DNA of 64,000 nucleotides, from assembly GCF_000182745.2 (NCBI RefSeq), contig NC_016027.1, positions 2,889,001-2,953,000 on the forward strand, written 5' to 3'. Source of the stretch: Komagataeibacter medellinensis NBRC 3288 (lineage in GTDB: Bacteria; Pseudomonadota; Alphaproteobacteria; Acetobacterales; Acetobacteraceae). The stretch's first letter is position 1. Each line of letters starts with the position of its first letter. Below are positions 57,336 to 64,000 of this stretch, piece after piece. A model generated the notes under the pieces. That model was given only the letters and a program-made list of their open reading frames with translations, made no database searches and was not told the origin of the DNA. Made by a program: the position numbers and the translations under genes.

Positions 57336-59435
57336 ATGGCTGAACGTCCACCGCAGACGGGCGGCACCCTGCCCGATGATGCAGGGCAGGCCGCTCCCGG
57401 CCCGTCATCCGCGCGACGCAGAAGCGCGCTGATCCGCCATCTGCCCCATGGCATCGGGCTGCTGCTGCTGGTGGGTGCGGTGGTTGTGGTCCAGCGTGAG
57501 GTGCGCAGTCTGCACTGGCATGACATAAGCCTTGCGCTGGCGGCCATTCCCGTGGGCACGCTGTGGGCGGGGGCCGGCTTTACGCTGCTGTCATACCTTG
57601 TCCTGTCCTTCTATGACTGGCTGGCCGTGCGACAGGTGGGCTGCAGGCTGGCCTTTCGGCGCACGGCCTTTGCAGCTTTCTGTTCGTATGTCCTGTCGCA
57701 CAACCTTGGTTTTTCGGCTATTTCCGGTGCGGCGGTGCGTTTCAGGCTTTATGGTAACTGGGGGCTCAGGCCGTTCCAGGTTGCCCAGATCATAGCTTTC
57801 TGTTCGGCCACCTATCTGCTGGGAGCCGCCGTACTGATTGGCGCCGTACTGCTGCTGGAGCCGGGTACGGTGCCCTTTGTCGGCAATACGCTGCCCGCCA
57901 TGGTCATGCGCCTGGTGGGCATGGTGTTGTGGGGCGGGGTCGTGGCTTATGTGATCACGGGCCATTATGTGAACGAGGTAAAGGTCTGGCGCTGGCAGAT
58001 CACCTTCCCCTCATCCGCCATGGCAATCATGCAGACGGTGGTGGCAACACTGGAAGTGGCCGCCACCGCCGCCATTGCCTATACTTTCCTCCCCGCAGCG
58101 CCGGGGCTGGACTATGGCACGTTCCTGGCCATCTACATCGCCGCCTATACGGCGGGACTTGTGGCAAGTGTGCCCGGTGGGCTTGGGGTGTTTGATGGCG
58201 CGATGATGCTGGCGCTGGGGCCTTACGTGCCCGCGACCCGCATCGTGACCGCCATCCTGATCTTCAGGCTGTTTTACTATATTGTGCCGCTGTTCGTGGC
58301 GGGGATCATGTTCGCTTCCCACGAACTGTTCCTGCGCGGGGATGCAGCCCTTGCGCGTAAGGCCGATGCCCGCAGTCCGCTGCGCGGTCCCCGCACGGGC
58401 CGGGCCAGTCAGGTTATCCGGGAAAGTGAGGCCGATTTTTCCGTGGCAGTGGCCACGGGTGCTGTCTCGCTATGTGGCGGACTGCTGCTGGCGCTGACCT
58501 TGCTTGATCCTGAGAACTGGCTCAATGCCGGGCGCCTTCAGCCGGTTTTCGCCATGGTGGGGGATTATCTGCTCTCACTGGCCGGTGTGGCATTGATCGG
58601 GTTGGGGATCGGGCTGTCGCAACGCGTTACGCTGGCATGGAAGGCTACGCTGGTTCTGTTGTCTGGTGCTTGTGCGCTGACCCTGCTGCGGGGCTCGCCC
58701 ATGTCGGTACCGGGCTTACTGCTGCTGGTCTGCATGCTGATCGCACCCTTCCGCAGTTCCTATTACCGTCATGCCCGGATCATGAGCGAGCCGCTTTCGT
58801 CCCACACCATCGTCTCGCTTGTGCTGCTGATCAGTTCCATCGTGGTGCTGGTGCTGGCGGGGCCGCATGATTCGGCGGGGGGAAGCTGGTGGGAGATCAT
58901 GCTGTTCGCCACCCGTCCCGGCATCGCGCAATGGACACTGGGGCTGGCGGTCATGTTGGGGCTGGCCATGATTGTGCGGCTGGTGCGGCCAGGGCGGATT
59001 CATGTACTGCCATGGGATGAGGCCATGCGCGCGCGCTATGGTGCGCTGGATCATGCGCTGGAAGGGATCGGGCAGGTCACGCCGCCGCCTGCGGGACTGA
59101 TACCGGGGGCGCGCAGGCAGGCCATGCTGCCTTTCGTGCGGCTGGGGCCGTATCTGATCGGGCTGGGTGATCCGGCGGGCAGCATGGATGACTGTATTTC
59201 CGCCATATGGTGGCTGCGCGACCTTGCGGTGCAGGAAGGTTGCCAGCCAGTATTCTGGCGTGCGGGGGTATGCCTGCTGCCGGTCTATAACGAACTGGGG
59301 CTGGTGCCCTGGCCGCTGACGGAGGAAGGGGATTTGAGTCATCCCTGTTTTTTGTGCGCTGCGGCTGATGACCTGAACATGGTCAGGGCTCTCATGCGCA
59401 GGTCTTTCGTGCCTACGGAGCAGGATGGATGCTAG
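57336..59435 (+). CDS. MprF-like lysylphosphatidylglycerol flippase/synthase, C-terminally shortened
   Basis: 699 residues. The N-terminal part has about eight helices of the flippase type (SHNLGFSAISGAAVRFRLY, VPGGLGVFDGAMML), followed by further helices to about residue 560. The C-terminal catalytic domain starts (ALDHALEGIGQ, LIGLGDPAGSMDDC, PVFWRAGVCLLPVYNELGL) but ends in an unrelated 25-residue tail. Family members are usually 850 or more, so the second GNAT subdomain that carries the Lys-tRNA transferase site is missing. It may still flip lipid but should not make lysyl-PG, or it is decaying. No remainder of the domain is seen downstream. Confidence 0.8.
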   Translation: MAERPPQTGGTLPDDAGQAAPGPSSARRRSALIRHLPHGIGLLLLVGAVVVVQREVRSLHWHDISLALAAIPVGTLWAGAGFTLLSYLVLSFYDWLAVRQVGCRLAFRRTAFAAFCSYVLSHNLGFSAISGAAVRFRLYGNWGLRPFQVAQIIAFCSATYLLGAAVLIGAVLLLEPGTVPFVGNTLPAMVMRLVGMVLWGGVVAYVITGHYVNEVKVWRWQITFPSSAMAIMQTVVATLEVAATAAIAYTFLPAAPGLDYGTFLAIYIAAYTAGLVASVPGGLGVFDGAMMLALGPYVPATRIVTAILIFRLFYYIVPLFVAGIMFASHELFLRGDAALARKADARSPLRGPRTGRASQVIRESEADFSVAVATGAVSLCGGLLLALTLLDPENWLNAGRLQPVFAMVGDYLLSLAGVALIGLGIGLSQRVTLAWKATLVLLSGACALTLLRGSPMSVPGLLLLVCMLIAPFRSSYYRHARIMSEPLSSHTIVSLVLLISSIVVLVLAGPHDSAGGSWWEIMLFATRPGIAQWTLGLAVMLGLAMIVRLVRPGRIHVLPWDEAMRARYGALDHALEGIGQVTPPPAGLIPGARRQAMLPFVRLGPYLIGLGDPAGSMDDCISAIWWLRDLAVQEGCQPVFWRAGVCLLPVYNELGLVPWPLTEEGDLSHPCFLCAAADDLNMVRALMRRSFVPTEQDGC

Positions 59436-59475
59436 GGAGCATGCGTCATGATCATCACAACAGCAGCGGGCGGCC

Positions 59476-60204
59476 ATGATGGTCCATGAAGGATTGCTAA
59501 CCCATTTTTCTACCGTGGTGGGACTGCCCAGCCTGCCGGTTGCGTTCCTGATGGCGTTTCCGGCATTATTCTCCATCGTCAATCCGCTGGGGGCCGCACT
59601 GATCTTTGCACAGGTCACGGCAGGGCAGTCGCGGCGTGACTGCATGGCGCTGGCGCGGCAGGTTGCGTTCTATTCCGCCGTACTTATGCTGGCGTCGATC
59701 TGGATGGGGGGGCTGGTCCTCTCGTTTTTCGGCATCACCATTGATGCGCTGCGTATCGCTGGCGGCCTGGTCGTGGCCGTGCGGGCATGGTCCCTGCTAC
59801 AGGCACCCGAAACGGAGGAGGCCCGCAAGCAGGCTCAGGGTAGTACGGTGCAGGCCAGCCCCAACATAATGGGGCAGGCGTTCTTTCCCCTGACCATGCC
59901 CTTTACCGTTGGCCCCGGCACGATCGCGGTGGCTATTGCTCTGGGGTCCGAAGGGCCGCCAGGGGGCAATCACTTCGTATTCTATGGCGTGCTGTCGCTT
60001 GCGGGCCTGCTGGTGGCGGCTATTGTGTGGGCCGCTTATACCTATGCTGACCAGTTGCTGTGCCTGCTGGGCACGACCGGCACGCGCATTGTCTCTCGCC
60101 TGGCGGCGCTGATCCTGCTCTCGATTGGGGTACAGATCCTGATTACCGGCGTGCAGGGCGTAATCCTATCCAGCGCGCATGCCGTGTTGCTGATGGTCGG
60201 TTAG
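59476..60204 (+). CDS. MarC family (UPF0056) membrane protein
   Basis: 242 residues with six hydrophobic helices. It has the family blocks FPALFSIVNPLGAALIF and FFPLTMPFTVGPGTIAVAIALG, and C-terminal LLCLLGTTGTRIVSRLAALIL. Inner-membrane proteins of unknown transport function; the old link to multiple-antibiotic resistance was not upheld. Its TAG stop is shared with the TA target and first base of an IS630 relic, but the uninterrupted sequence would also give TAG, so the protein is unaffected. Confidence 0.92.
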   Translation: MMVHEGLLTHFSTVVGLPSLPVAFLMAFPALFSIVNPLGAALIFAQVTAGQSRRDCMALARQVAFYSAVLMLASIWMGGLVLSFFGITIDALRIAGGLVVAVRAWSLLQAPETEEARKQAQGSTVQASPNIMGQAFFPLTMPFTVGPGTIAVAIALGSEGPPGGNHFVFYGVLSLAGLLVAAIVWAAYTYADQLLCLLGTTGTRIVSRLAALILLSIGVQILITGVQGVILSSAHAVLLMVG

Positions 60205-60578
60205 TGTCCTGATCGAGAATTTCATACGATTATCCTGATGGTGGGGGTAATCGAATGGGACGTAAGGCAATTGCGATCGAACTGACGACACCGGAGCATC
60301 AGGAACTGGAATCGCTGGCACGTTCATTTCACGCTGACTGGGGCCTTATGGATCAATCAGGTTGAGCGATTTTTAGCTCTCGTCACTGAAAAGCAGATCA
60401 GGCGCGCATCCACTATTCGACCGAAGCTCTGGCGGTCGACATCAGCGCATTCATCGCTGTCCATAACGAACAGCCCAGGCTCTTCAAATGGGCAAAATCC
60501 GCCAATGAGATGCTGCAAGGCGTCAGGCGCTTCTGCCTCCATACTACTAAAATCAATAAAGCTTCAGAATCAGGATAC
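60204..60578 (+). mobile_element. IS630-family relic, internally deleted
   Basis: Ends GTGTCCTGAT and, inverted, GTATCCTGAT are flanked by TA dinucleotides (60202-60203 and 60579-60580), the target duplication typical of this family. Inside are the start of a transposase (MGRKAIAIELTTPEHQELES) joined directly to its end (WINQVERFLALVTEKQIRR, then in a shifted frame VDISAFIAVHNEQP and FKWAKSANEML). About two thirds, including the catalytic core, are gone. It is non-functional, a MITE-sized remnant of 375 bp. Confidence 0.85.
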
Positions 60579-60588
60579 TAGGCAGGCA

Positions 60589-61215
60589 TTACGTTTCAGC
60601 CTGTGCAGGGGCAGGCGCTATCACGGGGAGTGGCTGGTCCGCCAGAACGGCCTGCACGCAGGCACGCAGGGCAGGGAGTACATCGTTGCCAAAACAGGGC
60701 GTACGCCGCTCCCATGCGCCTGTGCGCCACGAAGGATGCGGTAGCGGGAAATAGCGTGGCAGATAGCGACGGAAGTCAAGGCAGCGCTCACTCACCCGTC
60801 CCTTGCCCAAAATATGCTGCTGGGCATATGAACCCACGACAAGGGTCAGCCTAATATCAGGCATCTGCGCCATGATGCGCTCACGCCATTGCGGCGCGCA
60901 TTCCGGTCGCGGTGGGCAGTCACCGCCCTGTGGCAGGCGGCCGGGATAGCATAGCCCCATGGGCACCAGCGCAATGCGGCTTGAATCGTAGAATGTAGCC
61001 CGATCTATCCCCATCCAGTTGCGCAACCGGTCGCCCGAGGCATCATTGAAGGACTGCCCGGTTTCATGCACCCGCGTACCGGGGGCCTGACTTGCAATCA
61101 GCAGTCGTGCCGTGCGCGACACATGCAGAACCGGGCGCGGTCCCAATGGCAGGTGAGCGGCACAAATCTGGCAGGCGCGGATGGCATCAAGCAGTTCCTG
61201 TAGGGTTTCAGCCAT
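60589..61215 (-). CDS. Uracil-DNA glycosylase superfamily protein
   Basis: 208 residues. Family pieces: N-terminal cysteine pair CQIC, LLIASQAPGTRVHETGQSFND (where classical enzymes have the GEAPG-type water-activating loop) and the C-terminal PHPSWR that corresponds to the HPS loop. It belongs to the broad UDG fold, but the subfamily and substrate base are uncertain. Only two N-terminal cysteines are clear, so an FeS cluster like that of family 4 is not assured. It lies nine bases after cobB, likely co-transcribed. Confidence 0.75.
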   Translation of the reverse strand: MAETLQELLDAIRACQICAAHLPLGPRPVLHVSRTARLLIASQAPGTRVHETGQSFNDASGDRLRNWMGIDRATFYDSSRIALVPMGLCYPGRLPQGGDCPPRPECAPQWRERIMAQMPDIRLTLVVGSYAQQHILGKGRVSERCLDFRRYLPRYFPLPHPSWRTGAWERRTPCFGNDVLPALRACVQAVLADQPLPVIAPAPAQAET

Positions 61216-61224
61216 GACCCAGCC

Positions 61225-61929
61225 TTACGCCGCCAGCACCGCGCGTGTCCAGTTCGGTATGGTGCGGGTGGCTGGACCCAGAATGATCTGCTCGAATGCA
61301 GAAGGCTCCTGTGGCACTTCCAGGTTGAATAGCATCGTATCCGCGTGGTCGGTCACACTCTCTACAAACCCCGCTGCCGGATACACGATCCCGGAGGTGC
61401 CAATGGCGACAAACAGGTCGCATGCCGCCAGATGCCGGGCAATGGTGTCCATATGATAGGGCATTTCTCCAAACCAGACGATATCGGGTCGCAGCGCGGG
61501 CTGGCCGCAATGGGGGCAGGGCGTGTCAGGATAGCAGTCGGTGTGCCAGTGCGGGGTTGCCCGGCAATGGGTACATAGCAGGCGCAGCAGTTCGCCATGC
61601 ATGTGGATGACATTGTGGCTGCCCGCGCGTTCATGCAGGTCATCTATGTTCTGGGTGATGATGGTGATCTCACCCAGCCACTGGCCCTGGCGTGCCGCCT
61701 GCTCCAGTCTGGCCAGGGCATGGTGGGCGGCATTGGGCTGCACACCGGGCAGTTGCGCGCGTAGGCCGTTATAGAAACAGTCCACCCTTAACGGGTCACG
61801 CCGGAAGCCTTCGGGGGTACAGATATCCTCGATCCGTTCGTGGTTCCATAATCCGTCCGCACCGCGGAAAGTCTGTAGCCCGGATTCCTGACTTATCCCT
61901 GCGCCAGTTAGTACCACGATGTGCTGCAT
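61225..61929 (-). CDS. cobB: NAD-dependent protein deacylase (sirtuin)
   Basis: 234 residues. NAD-binding GAGISQESGLQTFRG, the catalytic His in VIHMHGELL, TQNIDDLHERAG, and a four-cysteine zinc site (CTHC and, after TPHWHTDCYPDTP, CPHC) identify a class III-like bacterial sirtuin. It removes acetyl or succinyl groups from lysines, for example on acetyl-CoA synthetase. It is followed by the uracil-DNA glycosylase-family gene. Confidence 0.94.
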   Translation of the reverse strand: MQHIVVLTGAGISQESGLQTFRGADGLWNHERIEDICTPEGFRRDPLRVDCFYNGLRAQLPGVQPNAAHHALARLEQAARQGQWLGEITIITQNIDDLHERAGSHNVIHMHGELLRLLCTHCRATPHWHTDCYPDTPCPHCGQPALRPDIVWFGEMPYHMDTIARHLAACDLFVAIGTSGIVYPAAGFVESVTDHADTMLFNLEVPQEPSAFEQIILGPATRTIPNWTRAVLAA

Positions 61930-61986
61930 GCTGGAGTCTCCCTGTGCTGGTCGTGCAGCCTAGTGTGGAAGCATGTCGTACATAAG

Positions 61987-62019
61987 AAAACCGCCATGGG
62001 TGGAACCCATGACGGTTTT
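61987..62019 (-). terminator. Second terminator hairpin after adhB
   Basis: A 15-bp stem with one mismatch (AAAACCGCCATGGGT against ACCCATGACGGTTTT) flanked by A and T runs, in tandem with the one closer to adhB. Confidence 0.8.
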
Positions 62020-62036
62020 ACATAGTCAGCGTTCAG

Positions 62037-62062
62037 GAAAAGGTGGCTCCAGGGGAGCCACC
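62037..62062 (-). terminator. First terminator hairpin after adhB
   Basis: On the minus strand GGTGGCTCC and GGAGCCACC form a 9-bp stem followed by TTTT, eight bases past the adhB stop. With the second hairpin it makes a tandem stop for a heavily transcribed operon. Confidence 0.88.
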
Positions 62063-62070
62063 ATGCCGCA

Positions 62071-63477
62071 TTACTGCGCGGCGTCCTGACCGGTGTGGGT
62101 CTGCGGTGCAAACGTCCAGCCCGAGCCATAAGGCTGCGGCAGGAAGACCGACCAGCCGCTGCTCGTGCTGTTCCAGCCGGAGCTGGAGACCGGTGCGCCC
62201 GTGTCACGCAGCTTGGTCACATCCGCCGCCGTAACGGTGCCGGGTGCCTTGTTGCCCCAGCTGGTGCGGATGAAGTTGACCACATCGGCAATCTGCTGGG
62301 CCGACAGCGACTTGCTGTAACCCGGCATAGCCACTGCGGACGGTGCCCAGTTGCTCGGCGGCAGCACGCCACCATGGGCAACCACGTTCACCAGCGAGGT
62401 CGGGTTCTCGGTCACGACAACCGGGTTGCCAGCCAGCGGCGGGAACATGCGGGCCACGCCACCACCGTCATTACGGTGACAGATAGCGCATTCCTTCACA
62501 TACGTATCAGCACCCGGGACGCTGGCGGTGTTACCCGATGCCAGCATGGTCGCGGTGGATGCATCGTAGGTGTAGTTGCCCTGTGAAGGCGGCACCGGCG
62601 GCAGGCTCTTCAGGTACTTCGCCACGGCATGCAGATCTGCATCGGTGAAGTACTGGGTGCTCCATGCCACCACATCGCCCATGCCACCGAACACGGCGGA
62701 GTGGTCGATACGGCCGGATTTGAGGAAGGTGTAGATGTCATCCTCGGACCAGCGACCCAGACCCACGACCGGGTCGTTGCGCAGGCTCGGTGCAACCCAG
62801 TTATCGATCGGTGCGCCACCGGACAGGAAGTCAGGCCCGCCCTTGGCGTCCAGTGCCTTTTCCTGCATGGCGAAGCCACGCGGGGTATGACAGGCACCGC
62901 AATGGCCAGGACCCGTTACCAGGTATTCGCCACGTGCCACATCGGCATCCGTGCCTGGAGCAGGCGTATAGTCTGCCGGAGCCGGCGAGAACATCATGCG
63001 CCAGATACCCAGCGGCCAGCGCATGGACAGCGGCCAGGAAATTTCCGGCTGCTTGTCAGGCTGCGCGACCGGATTCACCCCATGCATGAAGTACGCATAC
63101 AGCGCCTGCATGTCTTCCTTCGTCATACGCGAGAAGGAGGGATACGGCATGGCCGGATATAGGGTGGAGCCGTCCTTGCGGATGCCGTGGCGGACGGCTT
63201 CGTCAAATTCCTCGAACGTATAGCGACCGATACCATAGGTGGGGTCCGGTGTGATGTTCGTGGAATAGATTATGCCGATGGGACTCTTGATTTCAAGCCC
63301 ACCCGCATAAGCCTGACCGTGGAGGGCGGTATGACACGCTACGCAGTCACCCAACCGCGCGACATACGCCCCCTTTTCGACTAGCGCGGAGTCGGCACTG
63401 GGCGTCTGAGCCAATGCCGTCCCTGCCAGCAGACTAAACGCTGCCGCGCTGAAAGTCACCTTAAGCCTGTTGATCAT
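62071..63477 (-). CDS. adhB: PQQ-alcohol dehydrogenase cytochrome c subunit (subunit II)
   Basis: A 468-residue tri-heme cytochrome with signal peptide (VTFSAAAFSLLAGTALAQ). Heme sites are CVACH (45-49), CGACH (193-197) and CAICH (330-334). It takes electrons from the PQQ/heme c subunit on the periplasmic face and passes them to ubiquinone in ethanol oxidation by acetic acid bacteria. The sequence is very close to the AdhB of Komagataeibacter that I remember. Start MINRLK (63477) has a GGTGAA site; an earlier ATG at 63492 is also in frame. It lies 53 bases after adhA. Confidence 0.97.
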   Translation of the reverse strand: MINRLKVTFSAAAFSLLAGTALAQTPSADSALVEKGAYVARLGDCVACHTALHGQAYAGGLEIKSPIGIIYSTNITPDPTYGIGRYTFEEFDEAVRHGIRKDGSTLYPAMPYPSFSRMTKEDMQALYAYFMHGVNPVAQPDKQPEISWPLSMRWPLGIWRMMFSPAPADYTPAPGTDADVARGEYLVTGPGHCGACHTPRGFAMQEKALDAKGGPDFLSGGAPIDNWVAPSLRNDPVVGLGRWSEDDIYTFLKSGRIDHSAVFGGMGDVVAWSTQYFTDADLHAVAKYLKSLPPVPPSQGNYTYDASTATMLASGNTASVPGADTYVKECAICHRNDGGGVARMFPPLAGNPVVVTENPTSLVNVVAHGGVLPPSNWAPSAVAMPGYSKSLSAQQIADVVNFIRTSWGNKAPGTVTAADVTKLRDTGAPVSSSGWNSTSSGWSVFLPQPYGSGWTFAPQTHTGQDAAQ

Positions 63478-63530
63478 TATGTTCACCATCATGCGTCGCG
63501 TCGATGCGAAAAATTGTCAAAACCGGGAGA

Positions 63531-64000
63531 TTACGGCAGCTGCTCGGGGACACCAGCAGTGTTCTTCCGGGCATCAACTTCCCTCTGATAGGTCTCGTTC
63601 GCACGCTTGATCAGGAACTGACGAATGTCCTCAATCTCGGTGGGGTTCATGTTGCTGTCAAAACGGTCCATACCGTAGGCGGTAAGCGCGCCGCGGCCGA
63701 CAACATTGTAGAACGCATCCTCATGACGGATGGACCCGGACCAGCGCAGGTCAGGCAGCACACCACCACCTTCGGCATTGTCACCATGACAGGCGGCGCA
63801 ATAGGTCTGGAACTGGAAGTAACCGTTATCCGTGCGCTTGCTGTCGAATTCAGCCGGAGGCTTGACGGGCAGGAAGCCCTGGTTGTTCTGCTTGGGCAGC
63901 GGATTGGACTTGCCATCGAGCGAGAAAGCAATGATGCGCGAGTGGTTGACGGTCCAGCCACTGGTACGGGCCAAGCCACCAAGGAAGAACGGATAGATGC
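63531..64000 (-). CDS. adhA: PQQ-dependent alcohol dehydrogenase large subunit, C-terminal part (5' end outside window)
   Basis: About 155 C-terminal residues, running off the right edge. They include the cytochrome domain with a single heme site CAACH in FQTYCAACHGDNAEGGG and the axial-methionine region TAYGMDRFDSNMNP. The PQQ-binding propeller lies outside the window. It oxidises ethanol to acetaldehyde in the periplasm and works with AdhB, encoded next. Confidence 0.95.
   Translation of the reverse strand, partial: IYPFFLGGLARTSGWTVNHSRIIAFSLDGKSNPLPKQNNQGFLPVKPPAEFDSKRTDNGYFQFQTYCAACHGDNAEGGGVLPDLRWSGSIRHEDAFYNVVGRGALTAYGMDRFDSNMNPTEIEDIRQFLIKRANETYQREVDARKNTAGVPEQLP

Overview
The window looks like a chromosomal segment of an acetic acid bacterium, most likely Komagataeibacter or a close relative (Acetobacteraceae, Alphaproteobacteria). 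The strongest evidence is at the right edge. The minus-strand pair there reads as the quinohemoprotein alcohol dehydrogenase large subunit (partial, cut by the window end) and its tri-heme cytochrome c subunit AdhB, which carry out membrane ethanol oxidation in vinegar bacteria. High GC content, a class I lysyl-tRNA synthetase, a PmtA-type phospholipid methyltransferase, the secB/Tim44/mltA neighbourhood and a CIRCE-controlled groESL operon agree. I assign the genus from memory of protein families, not from a search.

Layout. 1-2199: C-terminal half of glutamate synthase GltB, then a strong terminator. 2396-11466: plus-strand housekeeping genes (M3 oligopeptidase, ABC1/UbiB-like kinase, uvrB, aldose epimerase, greB, gshB, pmtA). 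11644-14156: a compact relic of an aa3 cytochrome c oxidase cluster, made of a COX1-like protein without a binuclear centre, heme O synthase ctaB and a 48-residue CoxF-like membrane peptide. 14348-22584: minus strand, with a Tim44-like protein, the pmbA/M16/thrC group, a Yellow-like beta-propeller and an M32 carboxypeptidase. 22623-24620: a TPR-glycosyltransferase-like protein. 24610-34638: a long minus-strand run transcribed as tsaD, gpsA, gpx, murJ, mutS, glnD. 34710-36520: hemCD, divergent from it. 36602-42488: secB facing timA, mltA, an orphan DNA methyltransferase, a tri-heme peroxidase and an Smr protein. 42611-46591: a putative binding protein, hemF, an orphan cytochrome c1 and mtnP. 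46734-48811: a dienelactone hydrolase gene split by an IS701-family element. 49101-51362: groESL with an RpoH-type promoter, CIRCE and terminator. 51361-60204: a broken methyltransferase, a cold-shock gene, a DinG-type helicase, class I lysS, a shortened MprF-like protein and MarC. 60202-64000: an IS630 relic, a uracil-DNA-glycosylase-family gene, cobB, and adhB/adhA.

Two threads join separate loci. First, respiration: a COX1 homologue keeps only the low-spin heme ligands, and a cytochrome c1 gene stands without Rieske or cytochrome b genes. Both fit decay of the bc1-aa3 branch in a lineage that respires through quinol oxidases, while ctaB (needed for heme O) stays intact. Second, a degenerate family of about 60-90 bp double-hairpin repeats occurs four times. 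Each copy lies 7 to 46 bases after a stop codon, and all four share one orientation relative to the upstream gene, as expected for a mobile 3'-UTR or terminator-like element.
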